64,000 nucleotides of DNA, from contig JAESIW010000118.1 of assembly GCA_016802295.1 (NCBI GenBank), forward strand, positions 133,727 through 197,726, in the 5' to 3' direction. A model generated the notes under the pieces. That model was not told the DNA's origin, did not search any database, and was given only the letters and a program-made list of their open reading frames with translations. The stretch comes from Brachionus rotundiformis (taxonomy: Eukaryota; Rotifera; Eurotatoria; Ploima; Brachionidae). This document shows, piece by piece, positions 1-12,150 of the stretch. The position numbers and the translations under genes are program-made. The first letter of the stretch is position 1. Each line of letters opens with the position of its first letter.

Positions 1-2
1 CG

Positions 3-915
3 CAAGGAACTCTTATCGAATATTTCAAATGTATGAAAACAATCTACAAACCAGCCAAAGAACCGAATGTCATAATATCTAACTCAATAGCTTGGTCGTA
101 AGTGAAAAAGATTAATAAAAAATATTTTTTTGTACAGATTTAAAAAATAATTTTTATTTTTCATTAAAAATTTTTTCTCAAAGATCTATTTTATTCAAAA
201 AGGGCTTTATTACTACTAATGACTAAAAATATTTTTTATTTCAAATGATAGAATAGTTCAAATCAATTAAAATAAATTTTTTATCAAAATCTAAAGAGTT
301 TAAGATTTAAAATTTTAATTTTTAGCAGATTCTCTAGTTTAGATTATTTCACAGATTCTCAAAAATTTATTTCTAACATTTTAAAAACTAAATTTTATAA
401 TTAATGTTTTTTATCCTCCAGGCTAAAAATTTAAAATTGAATATTTTTTTATCTAATTTGTTCCATATTATGAAATTTATATAAATATGTATTTATTTTC
501 TAAATATAATTTTATTTTATAAATTTGATTTATATTAAATAATAATAATAATAATATATTTTTAATAAGTTTTTTTACAAAATGGCTTAATTATTCAACT
601 TTGAATTATAATGATTTTGAAAATAAAACTGGAATTTTGTCGACAATGAACAAAAAGGATCGATCCATTGATCTTTGGAATGAAAATATCAACTATTATA
701 TTTTAAATACCGATTACAGTTCGTATTTAATTGGATATTTCTGCTCATATAAATATTTTGGTTTTGCGTCCGAACATAACTATTATGTACTGACTAAGCA
801 AAGAAAAATCGATTCTAATTTGGAAAAACAAATAGAAAATTTATTAGAATCAATGGTCCCAAATGGCATTGTGATGAAAAAGACTGATTTTAATGAATGC
901 ATTGATTCACCATAA
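3..915 (+). CDS. Lipocalin (apolipoprotein D-like), 3' part
   Basis: Probably a secreted small-ligand carrier of the lipocalin family; only the 3' part lies in the window. A last exon (about 570-915) encodes a segment with YYILNTDYSSYLIGYF, then YYVLTKQRKID and a C-terminal Cys. This matches the ApoD pattern of strand G/H (YW-L-TDY--Y---Y), strand H (-W-L-R-P-L) and the final helix. An exon ending at 97 before GTAAGT (98-103) reads EPNVIISNSIAW, which fits the strand before it. Its phase is compatible with an acceptor AG at 568-569, but that acceptor is weak and the join is inferred. The first exons and signal peptide lie outside the window. The stop at 913-915 is 2 bp from the stop of the convergent TTLL gene. 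Family assignment rests on motif pattern only. Confidence 0.55.
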
Positions 916-917
916 AA

Positions 918-3900
918 CTATGCAGTAGTATCGAAAAAAATTGGAAAAATTGATTTTTTTGATTTTGAATAAAGATTTGTTTGCTTAATATTATCCGATT
1001 TTTTTCTTAAAACTAAACTATCTATTTTATTCATATACAAATTGCTTTCAACTTTATTTAAATCTAATGAATAAAATTGATTTGACTTAAAGCCTTTTTG
1101 AACAAGAACCAATTTACAATAATAAACAAATGACTTGACACATTGGTCCAATGTTGATTCATTAAATATCATTCGAGAGAGTTTCGTAAAGCACTCGACA
1201 AAACCTTGATAGCATAGACCAATTATAGGATTCTGACTTGAGTCGTAAAATCGTTTTTTTGTGTTGTACATATCCCATTTTCTACTCAATTCAAAAAAAA
1301 TAATGTCCAAATTATCTCTTGTAACTGATTTATTGGCAATATTACAAAACCTTTGATTTTTAAAATAATAATTATTAGTTTACTTTAATAACTTTTTAGA
1401 ATGAATACTTCACAAAATATCTAAAGTCGTCGTGAGTCATAAGTTTTAATGTATTATGAATAGTGAAAAATATAAACAAGTCAGCAATACTCTCTTCCAT
1501 GTATAATTTGTTATATTGACTTCTCAGGTTGTTATTAGGAAAAATGTTTCTAAGATAGTTTGCTGATGATACAGATGTTTGAGTTAAGTTTTTAGATGAA
1601 TTTGAAAAAGAAGTATCTTGGTTATTTGTTGTCATTTGTCGGGAATCTGAGCTGACTGATCGCTGTTTTTTAATATAAGACTCCGATGGCTTTGAAAGTA
1701 ATGGTATTTTATCAAAGTTAATTTTTTTTAATTTTGTTGATGAAACTGAGCGCTGTTCCATTCGTTGTTTGACTACATTTTTTCGGTGCAAAGCAGCCTT
1801 CTCGGCTAACTCTTCTTCTTTTTTGAATTTTTCTCTTCATTATGAAAATTATTTACAAAAGCATAAACCAAATTTTATTACAAATTCCTTACATCAATTC
1901 AAGCTTTTTCTTAGGACATGCCAACTTAAGAGTTTCCAGAACAAGCGGCTTTTTGATTTCTATGTCAATAGGACTAGCCAAATTTGTTATTTTGCCGTCT
2001 GGTGTTTCTGATTCAAAGTCAATTCTCAAGCTAGGATTACAATTTACTTCTAATAAGATCGGTTTAAGATCTTCTTTTAGTAAAATATCAAATCCAATTA
2101 TCTTAAAAATAAATTCAGTATAATTTATTTTAAAAAAATTTTTCTAAAATTAATTGTAATTTGCACTATTTAATAGATAAATATTGTTTTTTTAAAAAAA
2201 ATTTTATTGAATTGACTGATAAAATATTAAAAACTTTTCTAACCTATTTTGATTATTTAAATACTAAATATTAATTTTAAAAACTTAAAATAGAACTTCA
2301 TTTTTTTGTAATTGTAAGGGCTAATCTTATCATTTAAAAAAAAAAATACTTGAAAACTGGATGGACGCTGCTTGTTGGGCGAATTTTTTAGTTCATAAGT
2401 AAGCTCGACTTTAATTTCAGGTAAAAGAGCAAAAATAGTTTTAATAATTAAATCATCGATCTCATTTTTTATTTTGGTCACGTTAATTCCAATTTTTGAC
2501 ATAAAGTTGAATATTTTACTCAATTTTCGTTTGCTTCCTTGTCCTGCTAATTTTTCTTCGTCATTATTGACTGTACTAAATTGGTATTTATCATTTTTCT
2601 TATTCAACGAATAATTAGTCAAGTGCATATAAATTTGATCAAGGTTATTAACGTCAGGCTTTTCATAATCAATTGTTGCAAATCGCACTAATCCTTCGTC
2701 GTATATGTAAATTTCAAGCGGTTTAATTTTGAGGATAACTACGTATATTCTGAAATCAGATTTAAGGCCATCGATTAGAAACGGATTATTGACATATTCT
2801 TGAACGATGAACCCTTTTGGATTATCAGTTTTTGGGTTAAGGTACCCACTAGGCGAGTTAATTAAGTAAATTCCATCGCCTTGACTGCCATCATTTGGTT
2901 TAACAATAAAAGTAGTTAAAGGAAGCTTCATTTTAGATTCTTGATCATGAATAAAACGACATTCTTGCGAAAATTCTTTTAATTGCTCTGGCAAGAACCA
3001 TGTTCGCGGATAAAATGTGTACTCGTCTGGATAAAATCGTCTCATTACATTTAAAGAATGAGTGAGAGGTCCTTTTTTTAAAAGATGGTTCATTGAAGGA
3101 AATTTGTTTAAACGTGAATCGGAGGAGAAAAATGAATAAGAGCTCTGATCGCGTCCTTCATGGGAAGCACAAGATTGCCATATGATATCGCAGCCATTTG
3201 GAAGTCCATTGGGACAATCTTGCCATCCTAGTTCATCAATGCAAAGCTTTAATACTTCAGTGTTTGACCGGGCCTTAGATGTATCTACAGTTATCTTTGT
3301 TTTTGAATTTATTATTGATTTAGGTTTGCTATTTTCATGTGATTTTAAATCAATTGTACTTTCATACATCGATGATTTGAAAACTGGAGGCTTTTTAATT
3401 TTAATTTTAAGTTTATCTAAATTTTTCATCGATTCTATATTTTCCTGATTTTTTATTGCATTAGGAAATGATTTAATGCCGACCCCAACTGAAGATTTGA
3501 CTCGACGTAGGTCAGATTTGACAAAATTTTTTGACGTACTTAATGGACGGAATGGTTTTATGATATCTTCGAAAGGAATTTTAAATTCCAATTCATTTAT
3601 TGATTTAGAATCTGCTGTGGGTTTGGTTCCTTCATTTTCCTAAAAATAGATTTTTAAAAAAAAAATAATTAATTTTTCTAAGAATTAACTGAATAACCAA
3701 AAAATATCGGTAATAAAAATTTTAAATGAAATAAACCTTTCGGTATGAATTTCAGATAGAAATTTTGCCAGAAGGAAAATTGTATTTTTCTGAATAAAAT
3801 TAAAAATAATAGGTCTTTTTTTATTATTTAAATATGCAACTAAATTAAGTTTATTTTCATTTAAATAGAACTAATTTAGAATCTTGATTTATGAACTGAT

Positions 3901-4285
3901 TGACTTAGAATTAAATAATTCACTTTATTTCAAGAAATTATCTTTTTGTTCTATCTTTTACCTGCTAAAAACTTAAAGGGTTTAATTATCTTACTCTTTT
4001 TAAATTCTCTGTTTTAACATTTTTCTTCTTAATGGTCTTATTTTGAACAAATTTCGTCTCTTCCTCTTTAAAGAATACACTTGAATAATCTAAAAAATTG
4101 ATAAAATTTTTTTTTAATTTTCACTATGAAATCGGAAATATACCAAGTATTGATTTTTCCTCGATTTTTTGTGTTTGAATTGATATGTCTAATTCTGAAT
4201 CGGTTGATAGTGTTTCATCTATAAATGAGCTCGAATATACACTTGTGTCACTAAGATCCGATTCTGACTGGGAACTTGAATTCAT
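918..4285 (-). CDS. Tubulin polyglutamylase, TTLL family (TTLL6/11/13-like)
   Basis: Predicted ATP-grasp ligase adding glutamate chains to tubulin tails, typically on ciliary or neuronal microtubules. Six exons join in phase: 4285-4144, 4089-3995, 3639-2350, 2101-1893, 1834-1409, 1350-918, giving about 864 aa. The first 200 residues are Ser/Lys-rich and poorly conserved. The TTL core runs from about residue 210 (ELGWQDCP) through YPRTWFLP, the ATP-binding KPNDGSQGDGI, DFRIYVV, EGLVRFAT and MHLTNYSLNK to GFDILLKEDLKPILLEVNCNPSL, the diagnostic LLEVN motif. The C-terminal DDFRYFVKFCN segment recurs in glutamylating TTLLs. Introns 4 and 5 are only about 58 nt. The start is the first ATG of a short Ser-rich exon. 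Family is certain; initiase versus elongase cannot be told from sequence alone. Confidence 0.9.
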
Positions 4286-5421
4286 TGTATGCTTGTTTTT
4301 TTTATTAGAGTAAATTTAGCTAAAAAAACATTTAAATAATATTTTATACATTTAAATAAAAAGTAATTAGAGAAATCTTAAATTTATATAAAATCACAGA
4401 GGTAAATTTTTATTAGGTATTCTGTTTTGCAGGTTTACTTTAAAAAAAAAGATACGAAAATTGTTGCTTAGCTACTTTAATTTTTTTCTTACTTTTTTTC
4501 TCTTACACAATCTCATTTTTAATTAAGATATGCAGACTTTTAAAAAATTTAAATTATTTCAATTGGTCTTAAAGAGTAAAATTGTTTGTTTTGTGATAAA
4601 AAAATACAACTCTTGTTAGCTATATGATTTTTTTTTTGGATTTTGAAAGCTCTCAAAAATAATTTTATTCTTTTTGTATGCAAAACTCTATTCAAAGGAA
4701 ATAAATTTAATATTTTATTTTAGACAAGGACTCTTTAGCGATTTAATTAAATTCAAAAAGCCTCTTTAAACTGAAACCATTCAGAGTTTCCTTTAAAAAA
4801 GACCTAATACAAGTTTGATATCCAACTCTAGACTACTTATATTTGCTGAAAGAATCTTTAAATTTTTTTTAGAAATTAAAAAGTTATAATGCTTGCTAAG
4901 TCCAAAAAGTAAGTTAATTTAAAATACAATTAAACTTTTAAAAAAGTATTGCATAATAAATACAAATGTATTTGATTAATATTTTAATTAAATTCTGAAT
5001 AACTTATAAATTGACCTGAAGTTTTGGTTAAATGACTTAAAATTGATCAAGTCTTAATAAAAGTGAATTGTTTGTATTTACTTAAAAATAAAGTAAATCA
5101 TATAAAAACGAAATTTTAAAAATTCGAAGATAATTATTGCTTTAAATTTTAAATTTTAAATTTTTTTTGGTCGAATTTAAACTTTAAACAATAAATTTAA
5201 TTATTTAAACAATCACTTATAAAATTACTAAATGAATTTATAATTAAATGCTGAATTCTTATTTTTTGTCATAAGACTCAAGATTATTGAAATGAAATAA
5301 AAAAATTATCTAATATGAAAATTCATTTAAATTTAGTTTAAAAAAAAAAGTATAATTGACTAAGCTTTAATTTTTTTGTAAAGTGTTTTATTTAAAAAAA
5401 TTTTAAAAACTTCTGAAAACA
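4286..5421. other. Intergenic spacer, TTLL-WASHC2
   Basis: AT-rich DNA between the 5' end of the TTLL gene and the 3' end of WASHC2. It has no convincing ORF, RNA gene or long repeat. A short tandem of an AAATTTT-type unit lies around 5140-5165. It presumably holds the TTLL promoter and the WASHC2 3' UTR. Confidence 0.6.
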
Positions 5422-8400
5422 TTAATCAAATATAGAATCTTCTATTGTTGGTTTTTTTTTCTCAGGCTTTTTTTTCGGAACGTCTGCAAATATATCCTCA
5501 TAATCATCTAAATCATCAAAAATATTTTTTTTCTGTTCCTGTTTAATGGTTGATTTTGATGTACTAGTTAAATCAGATTTATTTTCGACAGGTTTTTCCA
5601 ATTCATTTAATTGTTTTTTCGGATTTGAACCAAATATATCGTCTTCTAAATCATCAAATAACGATTTGGGTGGTATTTTTGGTTCTTTTTTTTTCGACTC
5701 TTGTTTAGGTTCTATCTTAGGCTTACTTTTTGTTTTTACATCTACTTTGAATATATCATCATCATCTTCACTTAAATTATCAAATAAATTGCTCTGAATT
5801 TTAGTTGGCTTAATTAAACTCTGCTTTGTTTCGAAAATATCAACTGTTTCATTAGCTTTTATGTCTGAATTAGATTCAGATTCAATTTGCACCGGAGGAT
5901 TGTAAATTTCTTCCGTATTCTTATCATCTTTTGTTTTTGTATTCTCACTTTTTTCTTTTTTTTCTGAATTTTCAAATATTTCTTGACTTTCTATAGTTCG
6001 TTTTCGCTGTTTTGTTGGAGGCCTTTTCTTCGATGATATGGCTTTTATTCGATCCTTTAATAATTTTAAAATAACTTTATTTAATTTAAAAAATATTAAC
6101 TTTTTGAGCGATGTTAATTATTGGAGTTGTTGAAACTTTTATTTCATCAAATGCAGTAGCTTGATTTTGTTGAAGCGTTGGTTTTTTTTCTACAGAAATA
6201 TCTGCAAAAAAATTTGTTTGTTCGGGTTCTTTAGATTCAGTTAGATCCTGAGAATTATCTTTAATTTTTTCATCGATTTCAGAGTCTTGATCACTTTCTT
6301 TATTTAAGGCTAGTCTTTTAAACAATCCGCTTGATTTTAATGCTAAAGGATCGAATAGTACATTTTTAGCTAAAGGCTTTGGCTTTATTAAATCAGAATC
6401 TGATTTTAAGACTTTTTGATCATTTTTTTCAGAATTTTCGTCATTCGTTTGGGATTTTTGTCGCAAAGGCTTTGAAAACGAGTCTTCGCTTTCATTTGGC
6501 GGTTTGTTATCGTCCAATTTAGGTTTATTTTTCGAATCAGAAAACAAGTCTTCGTCGTCATCATCGAATAGATTTTCGGTAGTTTTAGGTGTATTTACCA
6601 CTACATTTTTTAAGGTACTTTCTTTATTTGTATTTATCTCAGGATTAACTTTTATATCCAATTTTGGTTTAGTTTCTGGTTTAGAGAACAAGTCTTCATC
6701 ATCATCTTCTTCATCAAATAAAATGGAATTAGGTGTTTTTAAAGCTTTTTTTTCATCATTTTTTTTCTTATCTTCATTTTCACTGATTACAGCTTTTATG
6801 TTATCTTTAGGAAGCTTAGCTGTTGCATTAGAAAACAAATCTTCGTCTTCATCTTCATCTTCGTCGTCAAATAGACTGGCCGTAGGCTTAGAAATCTTAG
6901 GTTTATCATTTCCTAGTTTTGCTAAATTATCAATTTCATTTTTTTTTTCACTTGTTTTAATTGTAACCGACTTAGAAAACAAATTATCATCCTCACTATC
7001 ATCATCAAATAAAGAATTAATCTTAGAAGTAGTATTTGTGTTAGGTTTTTTATTTATTTCTGGACTTGATTTTGTATTTTCAGCATTTTTATCTAAAGCA
7101 GTAGAGTTTGATGTTTGTAGATTTTCAAATTTTTCATTTCCTATTGAAATTTTAGTTGATTCAGACAAAGATTGTGGATCAGCTTGTACAGCAGCCTTTA
7201 TTGGTTTTATTTGAACTTTGTTATCACTAAAAAAATCATCGTCGGATTCATCGTCACCACTATCAAATAAACTCTGATTTGGCTTATTTAATTTTGGCTT
7301 GGTATCTGACACATTTGGTAACAATTTATTCGGTTCAATTACTAAATCGGATTTTTTGTTTTCTGATTGATTAGGTTTTGAAAATAATTCATCTTCTTCA
7401 TCGTTATCATCTTCAAAAATAAAACTTTTGTCTTTTGGATGAGATTTTTGAGCAACTTTAACATTATTTTCCACATTTGCGTCATCATCGAAAAGAGTTT
7501 TTGTTGTTTTAGAAGGTTTTGAAAACAAGCTTTCATCTTCTGATTCACTATCGGAGTTTCCAAATAAGTCATGACGATGTTGAGCTACTTCATTTTTTGT
7601 TTCTACTGGCTTTGCTTTTTCAAAAGATTTTTGATCAAAAGGTTGATCATTTTCTTTATTTGCTTTCAAAGCTAACTTTCGACTTAATTCAGAAGCGAAA
7701 TCTAAAGGCTTGCCTATTTGTTCATCGCTTGGTTCCTTGGTTTCTGGAGATTGGACTGATTCTGATTCTGAATCGGTATTGGATTCTTCATCAAATAAAT
7801 TTTCAGTTTTTTTTTTCTCAGTAAAAAAATTGTCTTTTTCATCTTCAGAGTCTTCATCGAACAAATTATCTTTTTTAGTATTGCTATTAAATAATTCTTC
7901 ATCTTCAGAACCATTATCTGATTCAGAGTCTACTATCGAGTCATTCAACTGCTCCTTTTTACTCTCTGGTTCCGATTCACTTTCAGTTTCAGTTTCGTCT
8001 ATTTCTTCCTCTTCTTCATCTTCCTCCTCATCTTCAATTTCATCTTCTAGATCCTTCAATCCGACATGATCATTTTCTAAATAGGCATCGGATCCAATTA
8101 GATAAGGAAGGCTTCGTAAAACATATGGGTCTTTGGTTTCATAGATAACCAAATCTTCATTTTTTTCTTGATCATCGTCTTCGTCTTCGGACTCATCTAA
8201 TTTTGATCCGTCTATTTTATCAAAATAAGTGTCCATAATTGCCATTCCAGTTCGAATCGATTCTGTAATTATTTCAAATAGTTCTTGCTCTTTTTCCTCT
8301 TTAGTTTTATCAGATTTTTCATTTTGTGTTCCATCTCCAAGAACAGTTACATCTTGCTCGTAAACTCTCTAACAAACTTTCAATTAATTTGACTGCATTT

Positions 8401-8811
8401 AGTGAAGTTTACTTACATTTTCTATAAACTGAGTATTTTCCAATTGTAAAAAATTAGTAATGGTATTTTCGAATTTTACATGACATTGCTTTAAATTGAT
8501 TAGAATTGAATAAAGTATTAAGATATAAATATGAATATAGTTTTAATATAATAATTACTTGTTCTTCAAATGTTAGCTTTTGTAATTCTTTTTCAATATT
8601 GGCTGCCTTTATCGTAATATTTTCTGAAAATTGCTTTAGGTAAAGTAAAAGCTTGTATTAAAAATTAGTATTTTATATTTATTAGTAAATTAAATTGATA
8701 TAATACGCCAGCATCTCCTGCTAAAGACCAATTATTCGAGTTATTTATTATTTCTTGTGAATTCCAAGGTTTTTCCCAGGACTTTTCGTTTTGAATTTCA
8801 ATTTCGCTCAT
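5422..8811 (-). CDS. WASHC2: WASH complex subunit 2 (FAM21)
   Basis: Tail subunit of the WASH complex. It links the complex to retromer (VPS35), phosphoinositides and capping protein on endosomes. Five exons: 8811-8707, 8651-8559, 8488-8417, 8368-6101 and 6054-5422, all in phase, about 1056 aa. The N-terminus carries the FAM21 head signature (SWEKPWNSQEI, NNWSLAGDAG, LLLYLKQFS, NTQFIENRVY) and RSLPYLIGSDAYLENDHVGL. The long tail is acidic, with more than ten LFa-type repeats (L-F-acidic run-L/I-F, e.g. LFDDDDEDLFS, IFDDLDDYEDIF), the retromer-binding elements. A basic RPPTKQRKR stretch near the start of the last exon matches the conserved C-terminal basic patch. The protein ends in another LFa-like element. 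Slightly shorter than vertebrate FAM21 (about 1300 aa). The donor at 6100 (GTTAAT) is weak, but phase and content fit. Confidence 0.93.
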
Positions 8812-9984
8812 TTAATTTTTTTTAGAATTTTTCAATAAAGCTATCATGTGAATATTCGGAAAATTTATGAAAATCTAATAGAATCATATGACTATTTTAT
8901 AATAAATAAGATGCCAAATAATTTTATAATTTAATTCTTAAGACTTAAAAATAGTCTTATCAAACATTTTTAGTCAAAGTCAAGCCTTTCAAAATTCGAA
9001 TATTACTTTGATATATCTGTTTGTACAGAATTTAATTTTGATTAAAATGAGCCATAACTTATTTTATTCGGATGATTTTTACAGAAGTTATGATTAAAAA
9101 ACATCAAAATTTTACAATTTTTTGACTAAGTGAAAGTTGAGTAAATGATAGTTTTATTTTAATATCTATTGATCAGAATTAGATATTTGTCTGAAATTTA
9201 TTGCCTAGAATAAGAACTATAATATGTGTTTTTTTTTTATATTCAAATTTGATTTTAAGCAATTTTGTAAACCACCGAGGACAATTTTGCCAAGGATTAT
9301 ACATGACACTTACGGGCTGGACAAGTAAAAAAAAATAATTAAAAAAAACATGATTATTTTTGAAAAATAGATAAAATTTCGTATTAGACTGTAAAATTTC
9401 ATTAGTTTATCTTTATTGCATGATATTTTATTTTAATAATTAAAGTTTAGGACAAGCATTATTGGGCACCCGTTATTATAGTAGTTTATTATAAAAAATT
9501 ACATATCAACTGATAACATATCAGGCAAGACCCGAACCAATTACCGCAAGAATTAGTTGGCGCAAAAACGTTGAATATTTTTAGGTCGAAATTAGATTCT
9601 TGACTTGTGAAAAAAGAAGCGACTGCTATAGCTCATTAGAGCTCTGCTCGGGTATTTTTCCGAGTTGCAGTTTAAATTACTACTACTACTACTTCTAAGT
9701 AGATAAAAATTAAAAGCCTTTGTAAAAACTGGCAAAAATTTTTCTGATTCAAGTATGTTGATTTATTAAATGTACACAATAGATTTTTTAATTGTTATTT
9801 ATATTCAAATAATATGTTATCAATTTAAAAAACAAATTAGGAAAATTTAAAAAACCAACCAATTTATTGAATATATTTTTTTAAAATAGGAATAAAAAAT
9901 GAAACCAAATCATTTAATTTTGATCAATCAATTTTATCAATTTTATGAAGATTCAAAACTAATATTTTATAGATTTTAAAAATT
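8812..9984. other. Intergenic spacer with a less AT-rich patch at about 9450-9700
   Basis: No coding exon was recognised. A patch at about 9450-9700 is richer in GC than its surroundings and includes a short imperfect inverted repeat (CCAATTA...AATTAGTTGG, about 9538-9560) and a TAC trinucleotide run near 9679-9692. It could be an old mobile-element fragment; nothing identifies a family. Confidence 0.4.
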
Positions 9985-12150
9985 CTAAATTTTTTCATCT
10001 TCTTCATAAGGAACAACTTCATTTTTACTTTTCTTTTTATCAGTTGTAGTTTCGTTTTCAACATACTTATAATTATAACTTAAGGCGAAAAATATTAGGG
10101 TAGCTATGAATAATAGTCCGGCAAAAAAAACATATTCGTAAACTTGGTCATCAATGGCTCTTGCTTCTGCGATAATTACAACTATTAGATTACCGAATGC
10201 AACAGTCAAGTACCAAATTGCTTGTAAGACCGATTTCATTGTCGTTGGAGCTTGAGAATAAGCAAACGATATACCACTAATCGAAAACATAATCTCTCCT
10301 ATTGTCATAACAAAAATTTGAATCAATTGCCACCAAATAACAACACCACTTTGATAAAAATCAGTCATTTGAACAAAATCAATCTTGCTCGTAATTGGAT
10401 TTTGAAACAAAAACACTGAATATTTGGCGCAAATTTCCAGCAAAAAATCATTGGATTTAATGTTATTTTTACTATCACTTTTATCTATTATTTCAAAAGC
10501 ATAAGTTGCGTAATCATATTCAGAATATTTCACTGAATTGTTCAATGGATTAACTGTAAAATTTTTATCTGATAATTTTACCGTATATTTTGTATGATCT
10601 AAATTTAAGGTAAAAAATCTAATACTAGATTTTCCAATTATTTTATCTCCAAATTCAAATTTAAATTCTTCCATTAGGTCCAATTTTCCATTCGAATCTT
10701 CGAAAAATATAAAAACTTTCTTAGAATTCTTATTATTTATTTTAAAGCTGCCAGAATTTTGTCCCAGACATCTGAATTGAACATTTTGTTCAGATTTTTC
10801 TACCAATTCTACAAATGAATCAGGTAATTTGAAGACTTGGTTATTAAGATAATTAACTTTTGATGCCTCGAGTAGCTTGTCCCCATTATCATAAGTAAGC
10901 TCAAGATCACATGACGCTGTGTTGATTATTCTTATCTGGTTTATTGGGTTAGCGGTTTCAGATGACGACTGCATTTGCTTTTCTAAAACTGCAGCAATTC
11001 CAAATGATGCAGAAGCGAATAAAAGACCAACAAAAATTCTCTGAAGTTGTTTTTTTAAGAGATTAAATTTTTCTAAAAATGGATACACAAATGTATTAAA
11101 AATTGGTACCAAAACAACAATTAAAATAGGGTTGATTGCTTGAAACTGGTCAGGTTTAATTGTAAAAGAACGTCCGATGCGACCCGAAAGCTGTTGAGCC
11201 TGTTCTGTCCAGCGGGACCCTTGTTGTTCGTAAAGTGCCCAAAATATCGGGAGAGGAAGAAAAACTATAAAAACTCGAACTACGGCTTTGACATCAGAAA
11301 CAATTTGACTTGGGAAATTAGACTCTTCTGCATAATCTAACCAGTGATCTTTTTTGATGTATTTTTTCATTTTGAATTTATTTTTAATGCCACAAAAAAT
11401 CACTTGTAATGTCTGTAATATAATATTTTTACCTTTTTTTACTTTAGATCGAACATAAAAAGGTGTGCCAAAAAGAAAAAGCGCAATTGCAATCAACATA
11501 AAAATAGCTGGTACGCCAAAAGCCAATGGATAGCAATCGTTTCCAAAACATTTTACATCAGAACGAAAAATTGGGGTTAGAATAGTCGCTATGGTACTAC
11601 CAACATTAATTGATAGGTAAAATACAGAAAAAAAGCTCTCTAAATAACGAGTTTGGGTAGGCTTAAATTGATTACCACCAAATGCTGATACACATGGTTT
11701 AATGCCACCAGTTCCAAGAGCAATCAAAATCAAGCCGATTACAGGTCCATAAATATTAGGTGCACCAAGTGGAGTTATACTTGTCAAAGTTACAATTATT
11801 TCTCCGATCAAATAAATAACAGATAAGCTAACAATCGTATAATATAAGCCAATAAACCCATCAGCTATTAAAGCGCCTAAAATTGGAGTGAAATAACAAA
11901 GACTATTATAAGCATGGTACATAGCAGTGGCGGTATCTTTATCAATTTTAATAAACTGTGTAAAATAGATGAATAAAATTGTACGCATGCCATAGTATGA
12001 AAATCGTTCACAAAACTCATTAACTATGATTAAAAAAACTACATAAGGATATTTATCTTTTTTCGTAGCTGGTTCGGTTTCAATGATATCCAAGTTGGAT
12101 GTTGTTTTGTCTGGATTTGCATTTTCACCACGATCTTTTTCATTTGACAT
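9985..12150 (-). CDS. Proton-coupled oligopeptide transporter (SLC15/PepT type)
   Basis: Major-facilitator carrier that imports di- and tripeptides with protons across the plasma membrane. One uninterrupted exon of 721 aa, the size of animal PepT1/PepT2. The first true ATG is at 12150; an in-frame TTG just upstream is not a start. Motifs: the POT signature E-x-x-E-R-F-x-Y-Y-G as EFCERFSYYG in TM1, and the PTR2 signature GTGGIKPCVSAFGGNQF after TM4/5. A large hydrophilic insertion of about 200 residues between TM9 and TM10 corresponds to the extracellular domain of metazoan PepTs. Hydrophobic segments account for about 12 TMs, with a charged cytoplasmic C-terminus rich in Lys/Glu. Lack of introns is notable, since most other multi-domain genes here are split; retrocopy origin is possible but unproven. 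Confidence 0.92.
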   Translation of the reverse strand: MSNEKDRGENANPDKTTSNLDIIETEPATKKDKYPYVVFLIIVNEFCERFSYYGMRTILFIYFTQFIKIDKDTATAMYHAYNSLCYFTPILGALIADGFIGLYYTIVSLSVIYLIGEIIVTLTSITPLGAPNIYGPVIGLILIALGTGGIKPCVSAFGGNQFKPTQTRYLESFFSVFYLSINVGSTIATILTPIFRSDVKCFGNDCYPLAFGVPAIFMLIAIALFLFGTPFYVRSKVKKGKNIILQTLQVIFCGIKNKFKMKKYIKKDHWLDYAEESNFPSQIVSDVKAVVRVFIVFLPLPIFWALYEQQGSRWTEQAQQLSGRIGRSFTIKPDQFQAINPILIVVLVPIFNTFVYPFLEKFNLLKKQLQRIFVGLLFASASFGIAAVLEKQMQSSSETANPINQIRIINTASCDLELTYDNGDKLLEASKVNYLNNQVFKLPDSFVELVEKSEQNVQFRCLGQNSGSFKINNKNSKKVFIFFEDSNGKLDLMEEFKFEFGDKIIGKSSIRFFTLNLDHTKYTVKLSDKNFTVNPLNNSVKYSEYDYATYAFEIIDKSDSKNNIKSNDFLLEICAKYSVFLFQNPITSKIDFVQMTDFYQSGVVIWWQLIQIFVMTIGEIMFSISGISFAYSQAPTTMKSVLQAIWYLTVAFGNLIVVIIAEARAIDDQVYEYVFFAGLLFIATLIFFALSYNYKYVENETTTDKKKSKNEVVPYEEDEKI

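Noticed and set aside
6504..8069. Long plus-strand Ser-rich ORFs opposite WASHC2
   Set aside because: Mirror images of the acidic Asp/Glu codons on the coding strand (GAT/GAA read as ATC/TTC and TCA/TCT); no independent evidence.
8290..8370. Apparent frameshift at the start of the long WASHC2 exon
   Set aside because: It came from a misaligned reading of one line; on recount the frame is open from the acceptor at 8370-8369 through the exon.
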